A stretch of 64,000 bases of DNA from NCBI GenBank assembly GCA_963575745.1, contig CAUYUJ010018328.1:143899-207898 (forward strand), given 5' to 3'. The DNA comes from Prorocentrum cordatum (lineage: Eukaryota > Sar > Dinophyceae > Prorocentrales > Prorocentraceae). The number at the start of each line of letters is the position of its first letter. Position 1 is the first letter of the stretch. The position numbers and the translations under genes were made by a program. This document shows positions 21,280 to 33,230 of this stretch, in pieces. The notes under the pieces were generated by a model, which saw nothing but the letters and a program-made list of their open reading frames with translations, made no database searches and was not told the DNA's origin.

Positions 21280-24200
21280 GAGATGACGCGCGTCTGGTAC
21301 GTCGCGGTCGGGCCCGCGGTGGCTCGCCCAACCGTGCGCGCGCGCGCTCCAGTGGCTCTCCCTAGCGGCCTTCAGCGCCCTCGTCCTCCTGATGCGAGGA
21401 AGCCGAGGGCCCCATCCATGGGGGGTCAATTTACCAGGCGGTCCGCCGAGGATGGGGGCGTCTGCGGGGGCGCCCGCCTCGAGGGGGGGGCCTCGCGAAG
21501 AATATCCAGAAGACGAAATGCAGCGCCTCGCTAGCTACTCGGATGCTGGATTGGCTCGCCAGCGCATAGGCCCAGATACAATGGAACAGTGGCTGGGCAA
21601 GGGTTGGACTGAGCGCCCGATTCGTCATTGGTATTCTCTTCGCAAGTTTGATCGACATTAAAAAGGCATGGCCATTCGCTCGAAAAGGACAGGGGTTGTC
21701 AATGCGCAAGAAGCCCTTATAAAGCGCGACCTCTAGAGGGCCGTCGTCGAGGAACGGAAACTTTACAGAGGCATTGTTTGCGCGTGCTTCGAGCGTGCCG
21801 GCCACGGGCTCGGCCGCCCCATGAGGCGCCCATCAAGGGGCCCCAACTTCCACGAGACACCGTGGGTCTGGTCTCACGGTGATGGTCGGGGTTACTGTGC
21901 CGATCCGAATGCAACGCCATACAACGAGCAGTTGACGGAAGACGGCTACGAACAAGCTACAGCCCAAGAAATATCCCAATCTGTGTTATGGAAGAATCTT
22001 TTATTTGTTCATTATTTAAAGATATCCAACCGCGATTGCAATGCGGGGGAACCTGCTTCGCCCAAACCAGAAGAGGACGACCAGCAAGGATGCGATGAAT
22101 CTGAAGATGTGGCCGAAGCGGTAGACCCCGCGGCAGAAGCTCTTGAAGGGTGCGCCTCGGACTACTCCGGCGCCTTCTCCATTGTCGCGGACGTCGCTTA
22201 CGATGCGGACGCCCCCATTGATCCTGGGTGCATCGCCGCGAAAGAGATGGATCTTTCCCCAAAAAGATGGGTCGTCCATCGTGCTGGTAGGTTGGGTAAT
22301 GACCAGAATTTTAAGAAGGGGAAAAGCTATTATCGGAAATATGGCACCCAGAAAGCCTGATGGTGTGGACCTTAACGCTGGCAGAGGGCCCGGGCCATGG
22401 ATACCCGCAGGGGCAACGCCGAAAGCACCTCCTCCCAAGCCGAAGACAGATCCGCCTATTGATATTTATCCATCTTCGGATTCGTCGAGTCAGTCTAAGT
22501 CACTCGGACCTGATCAGCTCAGACCACTCCCTAAACAGAAGAAAGGGAAAAACCCAGATGACCCCACTCCTGGAGATAGCAACAACGACCTGCGGGGCAA
22601 CCTGCTGATCGACGTCGATCCAGAGGACCAGCAGTGGCCGCCGCAGCAGCTGCATTTTATGGCGCCAGCACTCCTACTCCGAAGGGCCCTGTACCACGTC
22701 GCGGCCCTACACTTGGCCGGACGCGCAGGACTGGCTGGACGCCGACGCTGACGGGATCATCAAAGGATGCTTCTTCATCACGGCGTGGTGCCGATAAGAG
22801 GGCATTGGAAACTACATCAAGGACATCAGAGGCGGCTCCCGACAAGAAGTGCGTGTGCTACAACATCAATGAGAAGAAACGTCAGGATTTGGACATCAGT
22901 ACCCCGCCAAGCACCCCTCGGACGCCCAGAGGATCCGCAGGCGCTGCCTCGTCATCGGCAGGTGCCCTCGCACCTGCAGCATCGGCAGCATATCAGAGTT
23001 TTGCGGGGCAGCCTGCTCTTACTTTGGAAATGCCCGTTGATAGCCGACAGTATTGGGGCTGTCTGCGCACCGCCAGGCGTATGAAGACCAACCCAGCATA
23101 TCACCCCTGTAATGGTGACGGGTCTGATCGATGCATCGCGTTGGAATGCGACATCCAGGATGCCGCCGTCATTGCCGATCAGGGCGCTCATGCGCGCCAG
23201 GTTGTGCGTAATATCCTGCGTGGGCGCCCGGCGCTCGCGTATCTGTCCGAGAAGACCGACTTGATGGGGGTCCTTGAAGCAGACAGAGTTGTTGGTCCAA
23301 ATTTGGGTTATGAGGAGCAGCGCTGCTGATCAGAACGGCTTACTACTGCTACTCGTCACAAACTATTTCGCAACAACTACCTCTCTGATAGGTTTCGGAG
23401 AGCAGTGCCGTCTTTCGAAGAATTCGATGGACGGGTGGAGCTCTCAGAGCTGCTTAACAAGTGGCCACCTGAGGGGCGTGATCGTTGCCGCCCCACACGC
23501 CTGGAGACTGTCCGGCGTTATCTCAGCAACCGCCATTGGGCATATCAAGCACTAGCTTTGCTGAACTTGATTGGCGTGGTCGACGATGCTGGGATGCAGA
23601 TAATCAGGGCCCATATCAAGAAGTGGAAGTTCTCTACTGAGATGTACGAGACATATTTCATACGCCCAATTGATGGACGCAGCAGTCCTGGGATACAATT
23701 CCCTGAGCCACTGTGTATGAGGATAACGGATTTGATTATTCCAGGGTGCACCTTGTTATTTCTTTCATGGTACCCCATGGGGAAATATCCCGAATGTATT
23801 TCGCATAGGGCTGTCATGCCGTGCCGACGACACCATAGAGAAAAGGCAGACAGTTTGTTCATGCTAGCCCATATTTACCAGGTGACAACAGAATCCAGTC
23901 CGGCCTGCGCGTCGACTCCGAAGTATCGATTATGGTTAGTCTGAAAAACTTGCTTCGTGATGCTATGTACGAGAAGCGATCTTTCCATCGACGATCTGTA
24001 CGAGTTTCAAAATAATGCATCATCTCTGAAAGATTGGTTCATATCACTACCCCCCTACAACTTGAAGTGTCCCGAACCGACGCCCATCCAGGAGGTCGAA
24101 TTCTCTGCGGTATTTCAGCTGCAAGAAGGGTACCAAGCGGGGGCACCTGCAGGGGGATCTGACGGATCATGGATTCAGGCCCAGAGTGCGGACGTGACTA

Positions 24201-25260
24201 GTATGACATCGAGTGGAATTACTCCCACCGACATGCTGTGCGCCAACGATCCGTGGCGTGCCCAGACGCCGCAGTTGCCAGTACCTGCAGGGCAACCTGC
24301 GTCGTTTGCACTTATGAGTAGGGCCACAACTTCATTTGGGATTCCACAGAGCGCTGGGAGCACCAACAGCCCGCAGGCAAGGCTCCAAAGCATTCGGATG
24401 GACCCGCAGCTCTACCAGGCTTTGCAGGCGACATCGCCGTTCGCATCGCCGCGCCCACATGCGGGGCAACCTGCTTTCCCTGACCACCATGCTGCGCAGA
24501 GGACCGAGAGTTTGTTTGGTCAGCAAGAGTGGGTGCACGGGCAAATGCGCGAAGCCGCACAGAGCACCCGCAGGGGCGGCATCGACCTCCCTAGTGTTAG
24601 CTGGACGCCGCCTCGGGAGTATGTCCAGGACCCAAATCCATCACCGGACAACCCCAATAGGTACGGATATGTGCCGACATTTTTCAGTCATCCGACATGC
24701 GATCCGACAGCTGCAGAGCGCCCTGCAGCGCCACCGATGGACTTCCCACTATATCCTGACTACCGCGCTCAGGTGACCGGTAACCCTCGCGTGGGAACGC
24801 AGCCGGAGAACCCGTATGTACGGGCGACAGCCGACGACTTCTATCAGTCTCAGTTGACACGCGGCTCTGGTTGCGCGTCAGGTGCGCCGTGCCAGATTCC
24901 TCATTAAGGGTATTTGGCTACCCCTATGGATTCAGATGTGACTCAACAGGCCCCCGGCCTGGTAGTGCCATCATCCATGCGGGAGTTGCGCCCAGGGGTT
25001 CTGGCCATTCACGAGGCGCAGCAGGCCAACCTCTCAATGCAATTGGCCCGCCAGCGTCGCAATCATGAGCGTCAGGCGAACAGGATGCTGGGTCGCGCGG
25101 GGCAGCCTGCTATTCCAATCGCAGCGGGGACACCTGCATTTAACCTGGCAGCACTTGTAGCCATGCAGCCACCGTCGGTTCCACCGATCCAGTATGAGGT
25201 TGGTGAAACCACTCTGGGGCGCCAGACGCGTATCAAGCCATCGGCAACGCCGCCGCTCAT
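21280..25260 (+). other. Copia region between Gag and protease, unrecognised, fragmented frames
   Basis: Open segments continue on the plus strand in shifting frames (21821-22360, 22634-23329, 23405-23944, 23957-24907, 24914-25260). They have ordinary composition (for example YLSNRHWAYQALALLNLIGV and IKKWKFSTEMYETYF) alternating with Pro/Gln/Ala-rich linkers. I recognise no domain. The hairpin motif recurs throughout. Confidence 0.45.
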
Positions 25261-25263
25261 CAG

Positions 25264-25498
25264 CGACGGTGACTTTAACAAGCGTCCCATATGCCTGGAC
25301 CACTTCATGCATCGCGACAAGGTCTGGAGGCCTCAGTGTGGTCACATATTCCATGCGCAGTGCTGGGGCCGAGTTGCGCGCGCTCGTGTGGACAGACAGT
25401 TGGCTGGCGCTGTGGAAGGTGCTGCAACTGAGGCGCCCTGCGCTATTTGCAGGGGCGTTGGTCTAATCAGGGCAGAGTTTCATTATGCCCTTGCTTGA
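25264..25498 (+). pseudogene. RING-like zinc finger encoded in the Copia element
   Basis: The end of the 194-residue frame (24914-25498) reads PICLDHFMHRDKVWRPQCGH, IFHAQCWGR and, after a spacer, APCAICRG. The spacing of CGHIFHxxC and CxxC, with VW before CGH, is that of a RING finger (C3H2C3). The first pair is reduced to one Cys, so one zinc site may be lost. RING domains commonly act in ubiquitin ligases or protein binding. In this position, between Gag and protease, it is an accessory retroelement domain. Confidence 0.55.
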
Positions 25499-26284
25499 TA
25501 TCAGGATGCAGCAAATCGTCGTGGAGAAATACTCCGAGGGACTAACGAACTCAGGGACCTTCGCGAAGAGCTTAACCGCGTCGCGGTGATGATGATGAAC
25601 AACGCGGCAGTTTCCACAACAACATCTGCGGGGCAACCCGCTTCATCAGCCAATGCGGTGCAGGCGACGGAAGCTACCGCGCCTGCTCTGGATGCGCCAA
25701 TGTCATCAATAGCGGAAACAGCGAACAATGCAGGGATACCTGCCGCGACTGCACCTGCCGCGTTGCCGGCCAACGTTATGTGGCTGAGGCGTATGGAGAG
25801 AGTCACTGAGAGGAGCGCGCAGTGGCTTCAAGCTCCACATACCTGCATGTTTATGGGCGAGACACCCGTCTGCGCAGCCAGCGCAGGACGGTGAGCCCGG
25901 CGAGCGTACGGAGCGGCATCAGTGCGATATCCGAGCGCGACATGCTGCGCACTGTACTGATGGTGAACACAGATGGCCAGATAGGCATGCGCGCCGACGA
26001 GGATACGTTCATGAACATGCCGCTCGCATCTGCGCCGCGCCCGCACATGCATGACGAGTATCCCGCGGCTTGGATTTTCGAGAAGAACCTCATTGCGGAG
26101 GAGGAGGCCCGCGGATACATGAACGTCTTCACGTCTCTGACAAGGAACGATTGGGTGTTGGAGCAGAGGCGCCGCAAGGGCATGTATGGCACGACATTGT
26201 CTGACGCGCCAGGAATATTCGGAGAACGCTATGAACTGGCCCTGGCCGCGAACAGTGGGACCATGGTGGATGGAATGCTGACAA

Positions 26285-26770
26285 TCCTTCTTGGACATCG
26301 GCAGCAACATTAACATCGTTGGTCTAAAAACGGCACAGACATTTGAACGGACATCCCGCTCACAAGGACACGACATCAAGAAGCAGAACCTGACGAAGAG
26401 GCTCTACGTGTCGGGAGTGGGGTATGGTGCCGCTGTGTGCGACAAGTCTTTGCATTGCAGAATTGCGTGCAAAGAGAAAGGGGATCCGGCGGGGGCACTG
26501 CTGTGCCGAGACTTGATACCAATTCAGCTAACGTGACTGAGGGTTCAGGATCTCCCTGCTATCCTGGGTCTGAGGAGTATGTCTAATATGAGGACTATCC
26601 TGATCGAGCAGGGGCACGAGAAGATGGACATCCCCGGCTCTGATATGTACAAGCTGCTCCTTGGGAAGGGTGCCAGAATACTTGATTTGGTGAAAACGCC
26701 TTTTGGGCGCCTGGCGCTCAAGGTCGAGGAGTACGGGGCCGCAACTGAGGACAAAAGGTCCATGTCCTGA
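26285..26770 (+). pseudogene. Copia retropepsin-type aspartic protease
   Basis: FLDIGSNINIVGLKTAQTFE holds the active-site Asp in a D-I-G context (usually D-S/T-G), followed by LYVSGVGYGAAVCDKSLHCR. After a stop at 26534 the domain resumes with DLPAILGLRSMSNMRTIL, and then LLGKGARILDLVKTPFGRLA and LKVEEYGA, matching the C-terminal LPAILGLRSM and P-GHL-L-VDEY pattern. Retropepsin would cleave the Gag-Pol polyprotein as a dimer. The Ser-to-Ile change and the stop imply inactivity. Confidence 0.65.
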
Positions 26771-27186
26771 ACTATCACGGCCAACCCTCACTGCGAGGAT
26801 GGCCCGCTGCTCGTCAAAGAGGCAGCAGACGCAGAGCCAGCTGCGGGGGCACCTGATACGAGCGATGCCCATGCATATATGATGTCACAGGATACCAAGG
26901 GCATCAGCTTCTCCATTGCCGAGGAGACGTTTGCTTTCACGATCCAGTATTTGGTGAAGAACACCTTGAAGACCTGGCGTCGCAGGAATACGTCTCTCGG
27001 GATTATTTCCGCACCGGCCGACCAGGACTTCGCCTTGCGAAATTTGCAGGCGAAGGTCTATCAGGCCATCTATGAGGAGGGGAATAAGTGGATGCCGCCC
27101 GACGCGAAGGCAGGGGCACCTGCGGATGGGGATGATGCCGCTGAGTTTGATATTTTTTAATTCGAACAGCGGCTCTGCAGCGCAGC

Positions 27187-28092
27187 ATGGCACGGCCATT
27201 TGGACGCCCCCACCGTTTGAAAATGAGTGACGGTGGCAGGCGCGTGCCACGGCCACCCGCGCATGCTCCGACAGGTCGAACACTCAGGTTCTGTCATCTT
27301 GCGCGGGGAAACCTGCATTATTTGTTTCAGGCGCCGGCTGTGCGCGCCAGGGATATTGGCGAGCCCGGTTGTGCGGCTGCCAAAGGACAGCAGTGGGCCG
27401 GCTGTGTGGCCGCTGCAGCACATGAACGCTCATCGCATCATTATCATTCCCGTGCACTTGTCATTGGGGACATGCGGACAGATTGCGCTGAACTCCGAGC
27501 TCGTGGTTACATGTGTGACCGCATCACACATACAGAGGTTGTGACCTCTACTGGTACACAGTATTTGGGTGCTCTACTCCCGGGGGATTATCAACTGCTG
27601 TGGGTGGCAACGCCCGCTGACTGGTACGTTAGGTTGCCTGGAAAGCGGGCAGGGCCACATTATCAACGCATCCATAATTTGATGACTAAGGCTCGGGCTC
27701 TATGTATGTCTATTGTGCTTGTGAGACCGCCAGGTTATTTCTGGAAACAGGGTCCCATGCGAGATGCCGTGGAAGATCTCGACTCGCAGGTCATGCGTAT
27801 GCGATGCTGCCATTTCGGTTTGAAATGCGACCGTTCAAGTAAGTTGCCTAGCGGATCATATCTGCAAGTGGCAACTACCTGCACGCGCGTCCCAACCAAT
27901 TTGTGGAGATGTACGTGTCAAACTGCAGGGGGACCTGCCCAACTCGCTGATCATGAATTGGACTGGTATGGTCAAGGCGCTCAGAAGGCAGAATGGCGCC
28001 ACAAAACATTGGCTATCATGACCGCGAGATTGATTGATCAAATGGATATACGCAAAAACAAAGAGAAACCACGCGAGTGCTGTACACCTTAG
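27187..28092 (+). pseudogene. Copia accessory domain of unknown function
   Basis: The longest intact frame of this section (301 residues). Characteristic stretches are YQLLWVATPADWYVRLPGKR, HYQRIHNLMTKARALCMSIV, LVRPPGYFWKQGPMRDAVED and MRMRCCHFGLKCDRSSKLPS, followed by a Cys-containing LWRCTC ... DWYGQGAQKAEWR end. The alternation of hydrophobic strands and helices and the CCHFG and RPPGYFWK stretches suggest an alpha/beta domain. It lies just before the methyltransferase-like region and may belong to it. I cannot assign a function. Residues AGGPA come from a hairpin motif copy. Confidence 0.5.
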
Positions 28093-28675
28093 CATTCACA
28101 CACGAGTGGATGAAGGAGTTCGAACTTACGTTCAGTCTCCGAAGAATGGCCCTGAATGGGGCCATGTCGTAAGACGGGCAACGATGAACCTGGGCGGCAA
28201 TCAGATTTTACAAGACATAGAGATCCAGGACCAGCCTATCGGGTACACTTACAATGCGTAACAAACATTCGTGCTCGGTTATACTGGGGGCCGCCAGAAC
28301 CGGCTCTCATCGGACAGGAGGACCCGCGAGCACGCCCAAGGCGAGTTGCGTTCGTCGGTGACGATCGCCCCTTTCCCCCCTTCGATTTAGCGTGGCCGCG
28401 TGCTCCCCTCTGTTCCCGAATTTCCGACGCTAAATTCACCTGATACTGAGCGGCAGACAGCGCTACCGACCGAAGCCCGCAAACAAAAAGGAAGCAGAAA
28501 GCCGACACATAAGCGGTCATCAAGCCACGCAAGATACCCAAGGTAGTCGAAGAAGGCAGCGATGACTGCGGGGAAGACCTCAAAGGTCTCGGGTGTAGTG
28601 CGTACTACACCAAAGGTCTCGAATGTAGTTCGCACTGCACCGACGTAGCCCTCGACTCCGACACGGACAGCGACG

Positions 28676-29160
28676 ATGAAGAGGAAACTTGCATCACGGT
28701 ACTTGCGGGGGCTATCTGCTGAATGCTACGCAGATGTACTCTCCATAATCCCAACGTTATGCTATGGGCGAGACAGCAACGTCGACATGTTGGAACTTTG
28801 TGGAGGAAGTGGAGGTATATCGCAGCTAGCATTCAGCCGAGGTTTGTCTTCTGGGGGGAACTTAGACAAACGCTCATATGTTGACCTTGGAAACAATGAT
28901 GTCCAGGATGCAGTGATGCGCTACCTAGACGTGCTTCGTCACTGTTATCATTCTACAACCCAACAGCAGAACGACTGGGCTACCTTCATATTTCAACTCC
29001 CAAGTCAACTTTGATACTTGGCATGAACACCACAAAGGAGATGTCCCACATATCAAGTTCTGTGGCAAGGTTGCCATACGTCACGACGACCTTCGACGGT
29101 TTTACTCACGAGAACAACCAGTGGGTACTTGGGTGGATCAGATAACCGATTACCCGGGAT
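28676..29160 (+). pseudogene. methyltransferase-like domain in Copia, N-terminal part
   Basis: NVDMLELCGGSGGISQLAFS, then RGLSSGGNLDKRSYVDLGN, fits the SAM-binding motif I (hydrophobic-E/D-x-CGG-x-GG) and the following acidic residue of class I methyltransferases, in the cytosine-methyltransferase style. The ORF breaks at ~28930. The continuation in another frame reads CFVTVIILQPNSRTTGLPSY and FDTWHEHHKGDVPHIKFCG, then REQPVGTWVDQI. At the motif IV position I read QPNS where a C5-methyltransferase has PPC, so the nucleophilic Cys is absent. It is therefore either not a C5 enzyme or dead. The domain is interrupted by the insertion at ~29.17 kb. Confidence 0.55.
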
Positions 29161-29164
29161 AATA

Positions 29165-29335
29165 ACGTACCCCCCCCTCTTAAGTCGTTTGAGTTTTTTT
29201 TTTTATCGTCGGCCTAGACGGGTTTCAAATAGAGGCGGAGGGCGCGGAGGCCGAGCTTCATTATCGTGGGGAAAGTTCGCCATCGAGGTTACTTCCTTCT
29301 TACGTTGAGATAACAGCGTCAAGCGCAGCGAACGC

Positions 29336-29431
<96 letters not shown>

Positions 29432-30188
29432 CTTCCCCCCCCTTCCTTCTTCTTCTTCCTTGTTTTTTGATCCCCCCTTTGGGGGGGGGGGGGGGGGGGA
29501 TGTCTTAAGCGAAACCAATGTCCTTCTGTCTCTTTGTAGTTATTTCTTTCTTTCTTTATTTCTCTGTGTCTCTCTCTCTCTCTCTCTGTCTCTCTATCTC
29601 TTTCTCCTCCTCCTCCCTCTGGCGCCCTGATCTGTTTATCGCTGGGGCTGATTATCTTGGGAAAACGAGGCGCGTGAGCTACCCTGCGCGAGCAGGTGGA
29701 CATTTTAATTTTCATCAAGCGCTTGCAAATTAAATCTAATACGTTTTTAAACTTTTGATTTTTGCTATCTCCTTCTCCTCTCTTCCTCTTGCTCTTTCTC
29801 TTCCTCCTCCTCCTCTTCCTCCTCTACCTCCTCTTCTCATTTTATCTTTCTAATTATCTCTCTATCTTTCTTCTCCCCCCCCTGCCCCCCTGGACTTGTT
29901 TATCGCCGTGGTTGATCGTCGTGGGAAAACGCGGCGCGTGAGGAATCTCTTAAGAAACTCCGAGCTTTGTCGAGGATGCCTCGAGCGAGCCAAGCAATGA
30001 TTTCAAGGATGTCTCAAGCGAAATAAGCAATAATTTGGAGATGTCTCGAGCGAAACAGACAAATATTTCGAGGCTGTCTCAAGCGAAACAAGCAATTCGT
30101 TGAGGATGTCTCAACCGAGACAAATCATTGTTGAGGATGTATCATAGAGGACCAAAGACCAAGGATCCTCAAGATATCTTTAGCTTTT
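29165..30188. mobile_element. poly-T-bearing insertion splitting the methyltransferase-like domain
   Basis: Copia protein similarity stops at ~29160 and resumes at ~30190. Between lie a 95-nt pure poly-T run (29337-29431), a poly-G run (29478-29499), CT-rich microsatellites, and two copies of a ~55-bp module (TTTATCGC...GGGAAAACG, ~29634-29690 and ~29888-29943). Four to five ~37-bp units of the GATGTCTCGAGCGAAACAAG type follow (29962-30145). A poly-T run would be the poly-A tail of an antisense retroposon. I found no protein and cannot define exact ends. Confidence 0.5.
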
Positions 30189-30189
30189 T

Positions 30190-30645
30190 CCTCCTGATAT
30201 CTCTTTATGCTGGCTCTGGCGGGCAACTCTTATTATCTTCCCGAAAATCCCGAACTTTACTACCCCTGGGGGGTTATTCTCCGAGGTTCTCGGGTACCAC
30301 CATGGACCGCATTGGCCACGTGCAAGGGCACTTGCAAGGTGAATATGGACCCAGGTGCCACCGGCTCGCGTGATTCCCATGGGGTCTTGATGCGAAAACT
30401 GACCGAGATCATGGCCAACCACCGCCTTCTATTTACATCCTTTGAACGAAGACGATGCGCTGGTCATCATCAACATGCGTCGGTATGTAACAAAAAACTG
30501 TCCATGGCTGCACACTATACTACAAAGATGGAGTCTCTTTTCGTCGACGCAGTTCAGATCGCGCACGATCTATTCCTTGTAAACCGCGATCCCTTTCATG
30601 GTCGCCCGTGTTCTACCGCCGTCATAGTCGCCAGCGTGAGGGGAT
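30190..30645 (+). pseudogene. methyltransferase-like domain in Copia, C-terminal part
   Basis: The frame reads YYLPENPELYYPWGVILRGS, then CKVNMDPGATGSRDSHGVLM, EIMANHRLLFTSFERRRCAG and HHQHASVCN. ENPE corresponds to the EN motif (motif VI) region of C5-type methyltransferases. The D-x2-ATG-SRDSHG and AN-LL-F-RRC-G-HQH stretches look like the C-terminal half of the same domain. The two halves belong to one coding region interrupted by the poly-T insertion. Confidence 0.45.
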
Positions 30646-30746
30646 AGGATCTGGGTGATCCAACTATCTCTCGACAGCCCGATGGTTCGATCACGAGACC
30701 GCCCTCGGGGGGGCTAGGATGTCCTGCGTGCGCGGATAATGTTAAC

Positions 30747-32035
30747 ATGCGCTCTCCCTCGCATGACATAAACCCGAAGCGTTGCAGGTGGTATGATAAG
30801 GAAGACTACCATTGGGAATGTCCGAGCTGTAAGAAGAATTGCGGCCATAACAAGCCTGGACATGTACGGGCACCTGGCGCATGCAAGTTTGCCAAACCTC
30901 GGAAGCTGCCCGACAATCGCGGACAGGCGCCGCCGGCTCCTGCCGAACCAGCAGCACCACCACCCGAGGCACAAGCCGCGCCACCACTTGTGCGGCTACG
31001 AGCACCAAGACCCGGTTCCAGAGCCGGACCCACAGCGGGTGCCAGCAGCCACGACATTACAGTAGGCAGACATGTTGCTGAACCTGCTGCAGGGAAAACT
31101 GTCTCGAGTGGAGCTGGGGGTTCGGATGGCCACATCCGATTGCCACAGGTCAGAGTCAGACGTGGCCGACAGCAAGGAGGATATCCACCTCCACCGCAAC
31201 CTGCGGGCAACCCTGCTGCGCGACCACGACTTCCAGACTGGTCAAGGTTCGACGTGGAAATCAGTCTTCAAAACTTACGACGCCTTGACCCAAGCGTGGT
31301 AACACGCGAGCTGCGGAAGCTATACTTGCGTTGGGTCCATGCGAAAGAGCTTAAGATGAGACTCATCTGAACCAAGATAGGTCTGGACAACGTCAGACTC
31401 AACCTGATCAAAAGTGTATGCGAGACGTATCGGGAGTGCAGGGCTTGGGACAAGCCTAGGCATGCGGTTATGCCACTACTGCACTGCCTGGCAAGTTCAA
31501 CGAAGAAGTTGACTGTGACCTCATATTCTACAAACAAGAACATATTATATTTCATATCATCAATCGTTGCATTCGCTATGCTACTGGAATGGAGATACCA
31601 GACAGGACGATGACCAGTATCCTGGATGCGTACCGTCAGTGCTGGATGCAGTTCGGACCTGCAGAGGTATTCTGCTCCGATGGAGAGGGTGCTCTCAACA
31701 CCGACACTGCGAAAGCAGTCCTTAAGGCAAAGGGCACTGAACTAAGGATACGTGCGCGTGGACAACGCGCTACGACGATCGAAACCAGAAGTGGCATACT
31801 GGGCCACCTACTGCATGTCATGGAAGCTGAACTCAAAAAAGGTTAGACATACCCCTTGTGTTCACACGACTACTGCACGAAGCCTTGTTTGCCGCCGACG
31901 CGTTCACCTTCTATAGTGAGGTGTCTCCATGTAGCGCCCTGTTTGGACGGCGACTGGCAATGCTCCCTGACTTGCCTATCCTGGATACGCACAGCCGACG
32001 GAAACGTTGGATCATTCTCGTGAACAGATGATACG
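30747..32035 (+). pseudogene. Copia zinc-binding region and integrase
   Basis: The 207-residue frame from 30747 starts with a Cys/His cluster (KRCRWYDKEDYHWECPSCKK, then NCGHNKPGH), runs through a Pro/Ala-rich linker and ends SLQNLRRLDPSVVTRELRKL and YLRWVHAKE, the pre-integrase helical region. Integrase follows with FNEEVDCDLIFYKQEH (first Asp, ~31.51 kb), WMQFGPAEVFCSDGEGALNT (second Asp) and RATTIETRSGIL (Glu). The DDE triad therefore looks complete. The C-terminal part continues in another frame with PLVFTRLLHEALFAADAFTF and SALFGRRLAMLPDLP. Integrase joins the cDNA to host DNA. At least two frameshifts are present. Confidence 0.75.
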
Positions 32036-32289
32036 CAAGGTACGCATTGAAGCTATCGCACAGGTTACTGCAGCAGCCAAGACCAATCGTGCATTACGCA
32101 CTAAGACAACTATCGCTGGTCAGCAGTAACACGATGAAGGAAATTTACTTGATTACCATCCCCCCACAACCACGATGGGCGACTGGGGAGGATGGAGTGG
32201 CCCATTCCCGGTCGTAAGAAACGATCCCGACAGGGGTCAAGTCATCATTCGAATGGGAAACCGCGACGTTCAGGTACAATGCGGCGACG

Positions 32290-33037
32290 CGCGGCGTTCA
32301 CTCTATATTTGAGCTTTGATAGCCAGAGGGGTCGGCTCCGACAACACTGCATTACGGACAGTGTTGACGTTCGTGGCAAGTTTATCTGCGGGGAGACCTG
32401 CTATGACATTTGGCTATGTCTCGACCAAGAAGGGGATGCTTCAGATGACAAGTGCAAGCCGGCTTTCTCCTAAGGTACATCTGGCTTTACAATGCCTTAT
32501 CATGTACTTCTTCCGCATTGAGAGCTTAGTTTCGGTTAGGTTAGCCAAGAGTATCCTCGGGCTACCCCCAGTGGCCTCTGCTGAAAGTTGCACGTTGGCC
32601 CACTATGACAACGGTGTGAATCCAGGATTTCATCATTATGAACCAGGGGCGGCCAAACCGACCCCTACCAAACCATGCCCTTTTTTCAAAGAAGGCGGAA
32701 GTGCGCAAACACAGGGAGCGAATGATATCTTTCCTGAGAGCGTCGCTCTCGCAAGACCGGGTCGCGGTCCCGGGGGCATGTGGAGAGACAACTAAATCGA
32801 GACGTTTTGGAAAGCACTGCACCAGTCAAGCGCTTCGGGGAAGAACATGCACGAAAGCGCCGGCGCGGGCAGAAGTCGCGACGACGGGCCGGCAGAAAGA
32901 ACGACGCAAGATAAGGAGCACGGCCCAAGGACAGTCATCGGGGAACGTCGACGGCGCATGAAATCCACGCGCTGCCTTCGAATGGCGTGACCAACGGTGG
33001 CCGGCCAGAGCGACGCGTCTGCGCTGGCACGGGCGTT
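32290..33037 (+). pseudogene. Copia region between integrase and RT (proximal part)
   Basis: The frame from 32316 gives TVLTFVASLSAGRPAMTFGY, VSTKKGMLQMTSASRLSPKV and HLALQCLIMYFFRIESLVSV, then HHYEPGAAKPTPTKP. It is followed in another frame by a basic stretch (SLSQDRVAVPGACGETTKSR). It belongs to the Copia polyprotein by position and continuity but carries no domain I can name. It is cut at 33037 by the Ngaro-like element. Confidence 0.5.
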
Positions 33038-33228
33038 GGGGGTGCGTGCACATGGATGATGTAAAATAGCGGGCCCTGTCGTGGACCCCAACCCTCTCGG
33101 TGCGTGGGCGCGTGGATAATCGCGCTTCGCCCCGCGGGGGTCCTTGCTCCGTCGTGCTTGCACTGTTTGGGAAATTGCACTGCGGTGCCGAACAGCTTCT
33201 ATGTATCTGTAGCTGCTCCGTTTTGGCT
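33038..33228 (+). repeat. split direct repeat A1 (left terminus)
   Basis: Begins GGGGGTGCGTGCACATGGAT and ends CTCCGTTTTGGCT. It differs from A2 at only a few positions (for example GGATGATGTAAAA versus GAATGATATAAAA). It defines the left end of the element. Confidence 0.9.
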
Positions 33229-33230
33229 GA

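Noticed and set aside
33200-33230. CTGTAGCTGCTCCGTTTTGGCT at the end of repeat A, similar to the spliced leader
   Set aside because: An internal insertion and several mismatches are required, and the same bases form the end of A2; it is treated as part of the split direct repeat.
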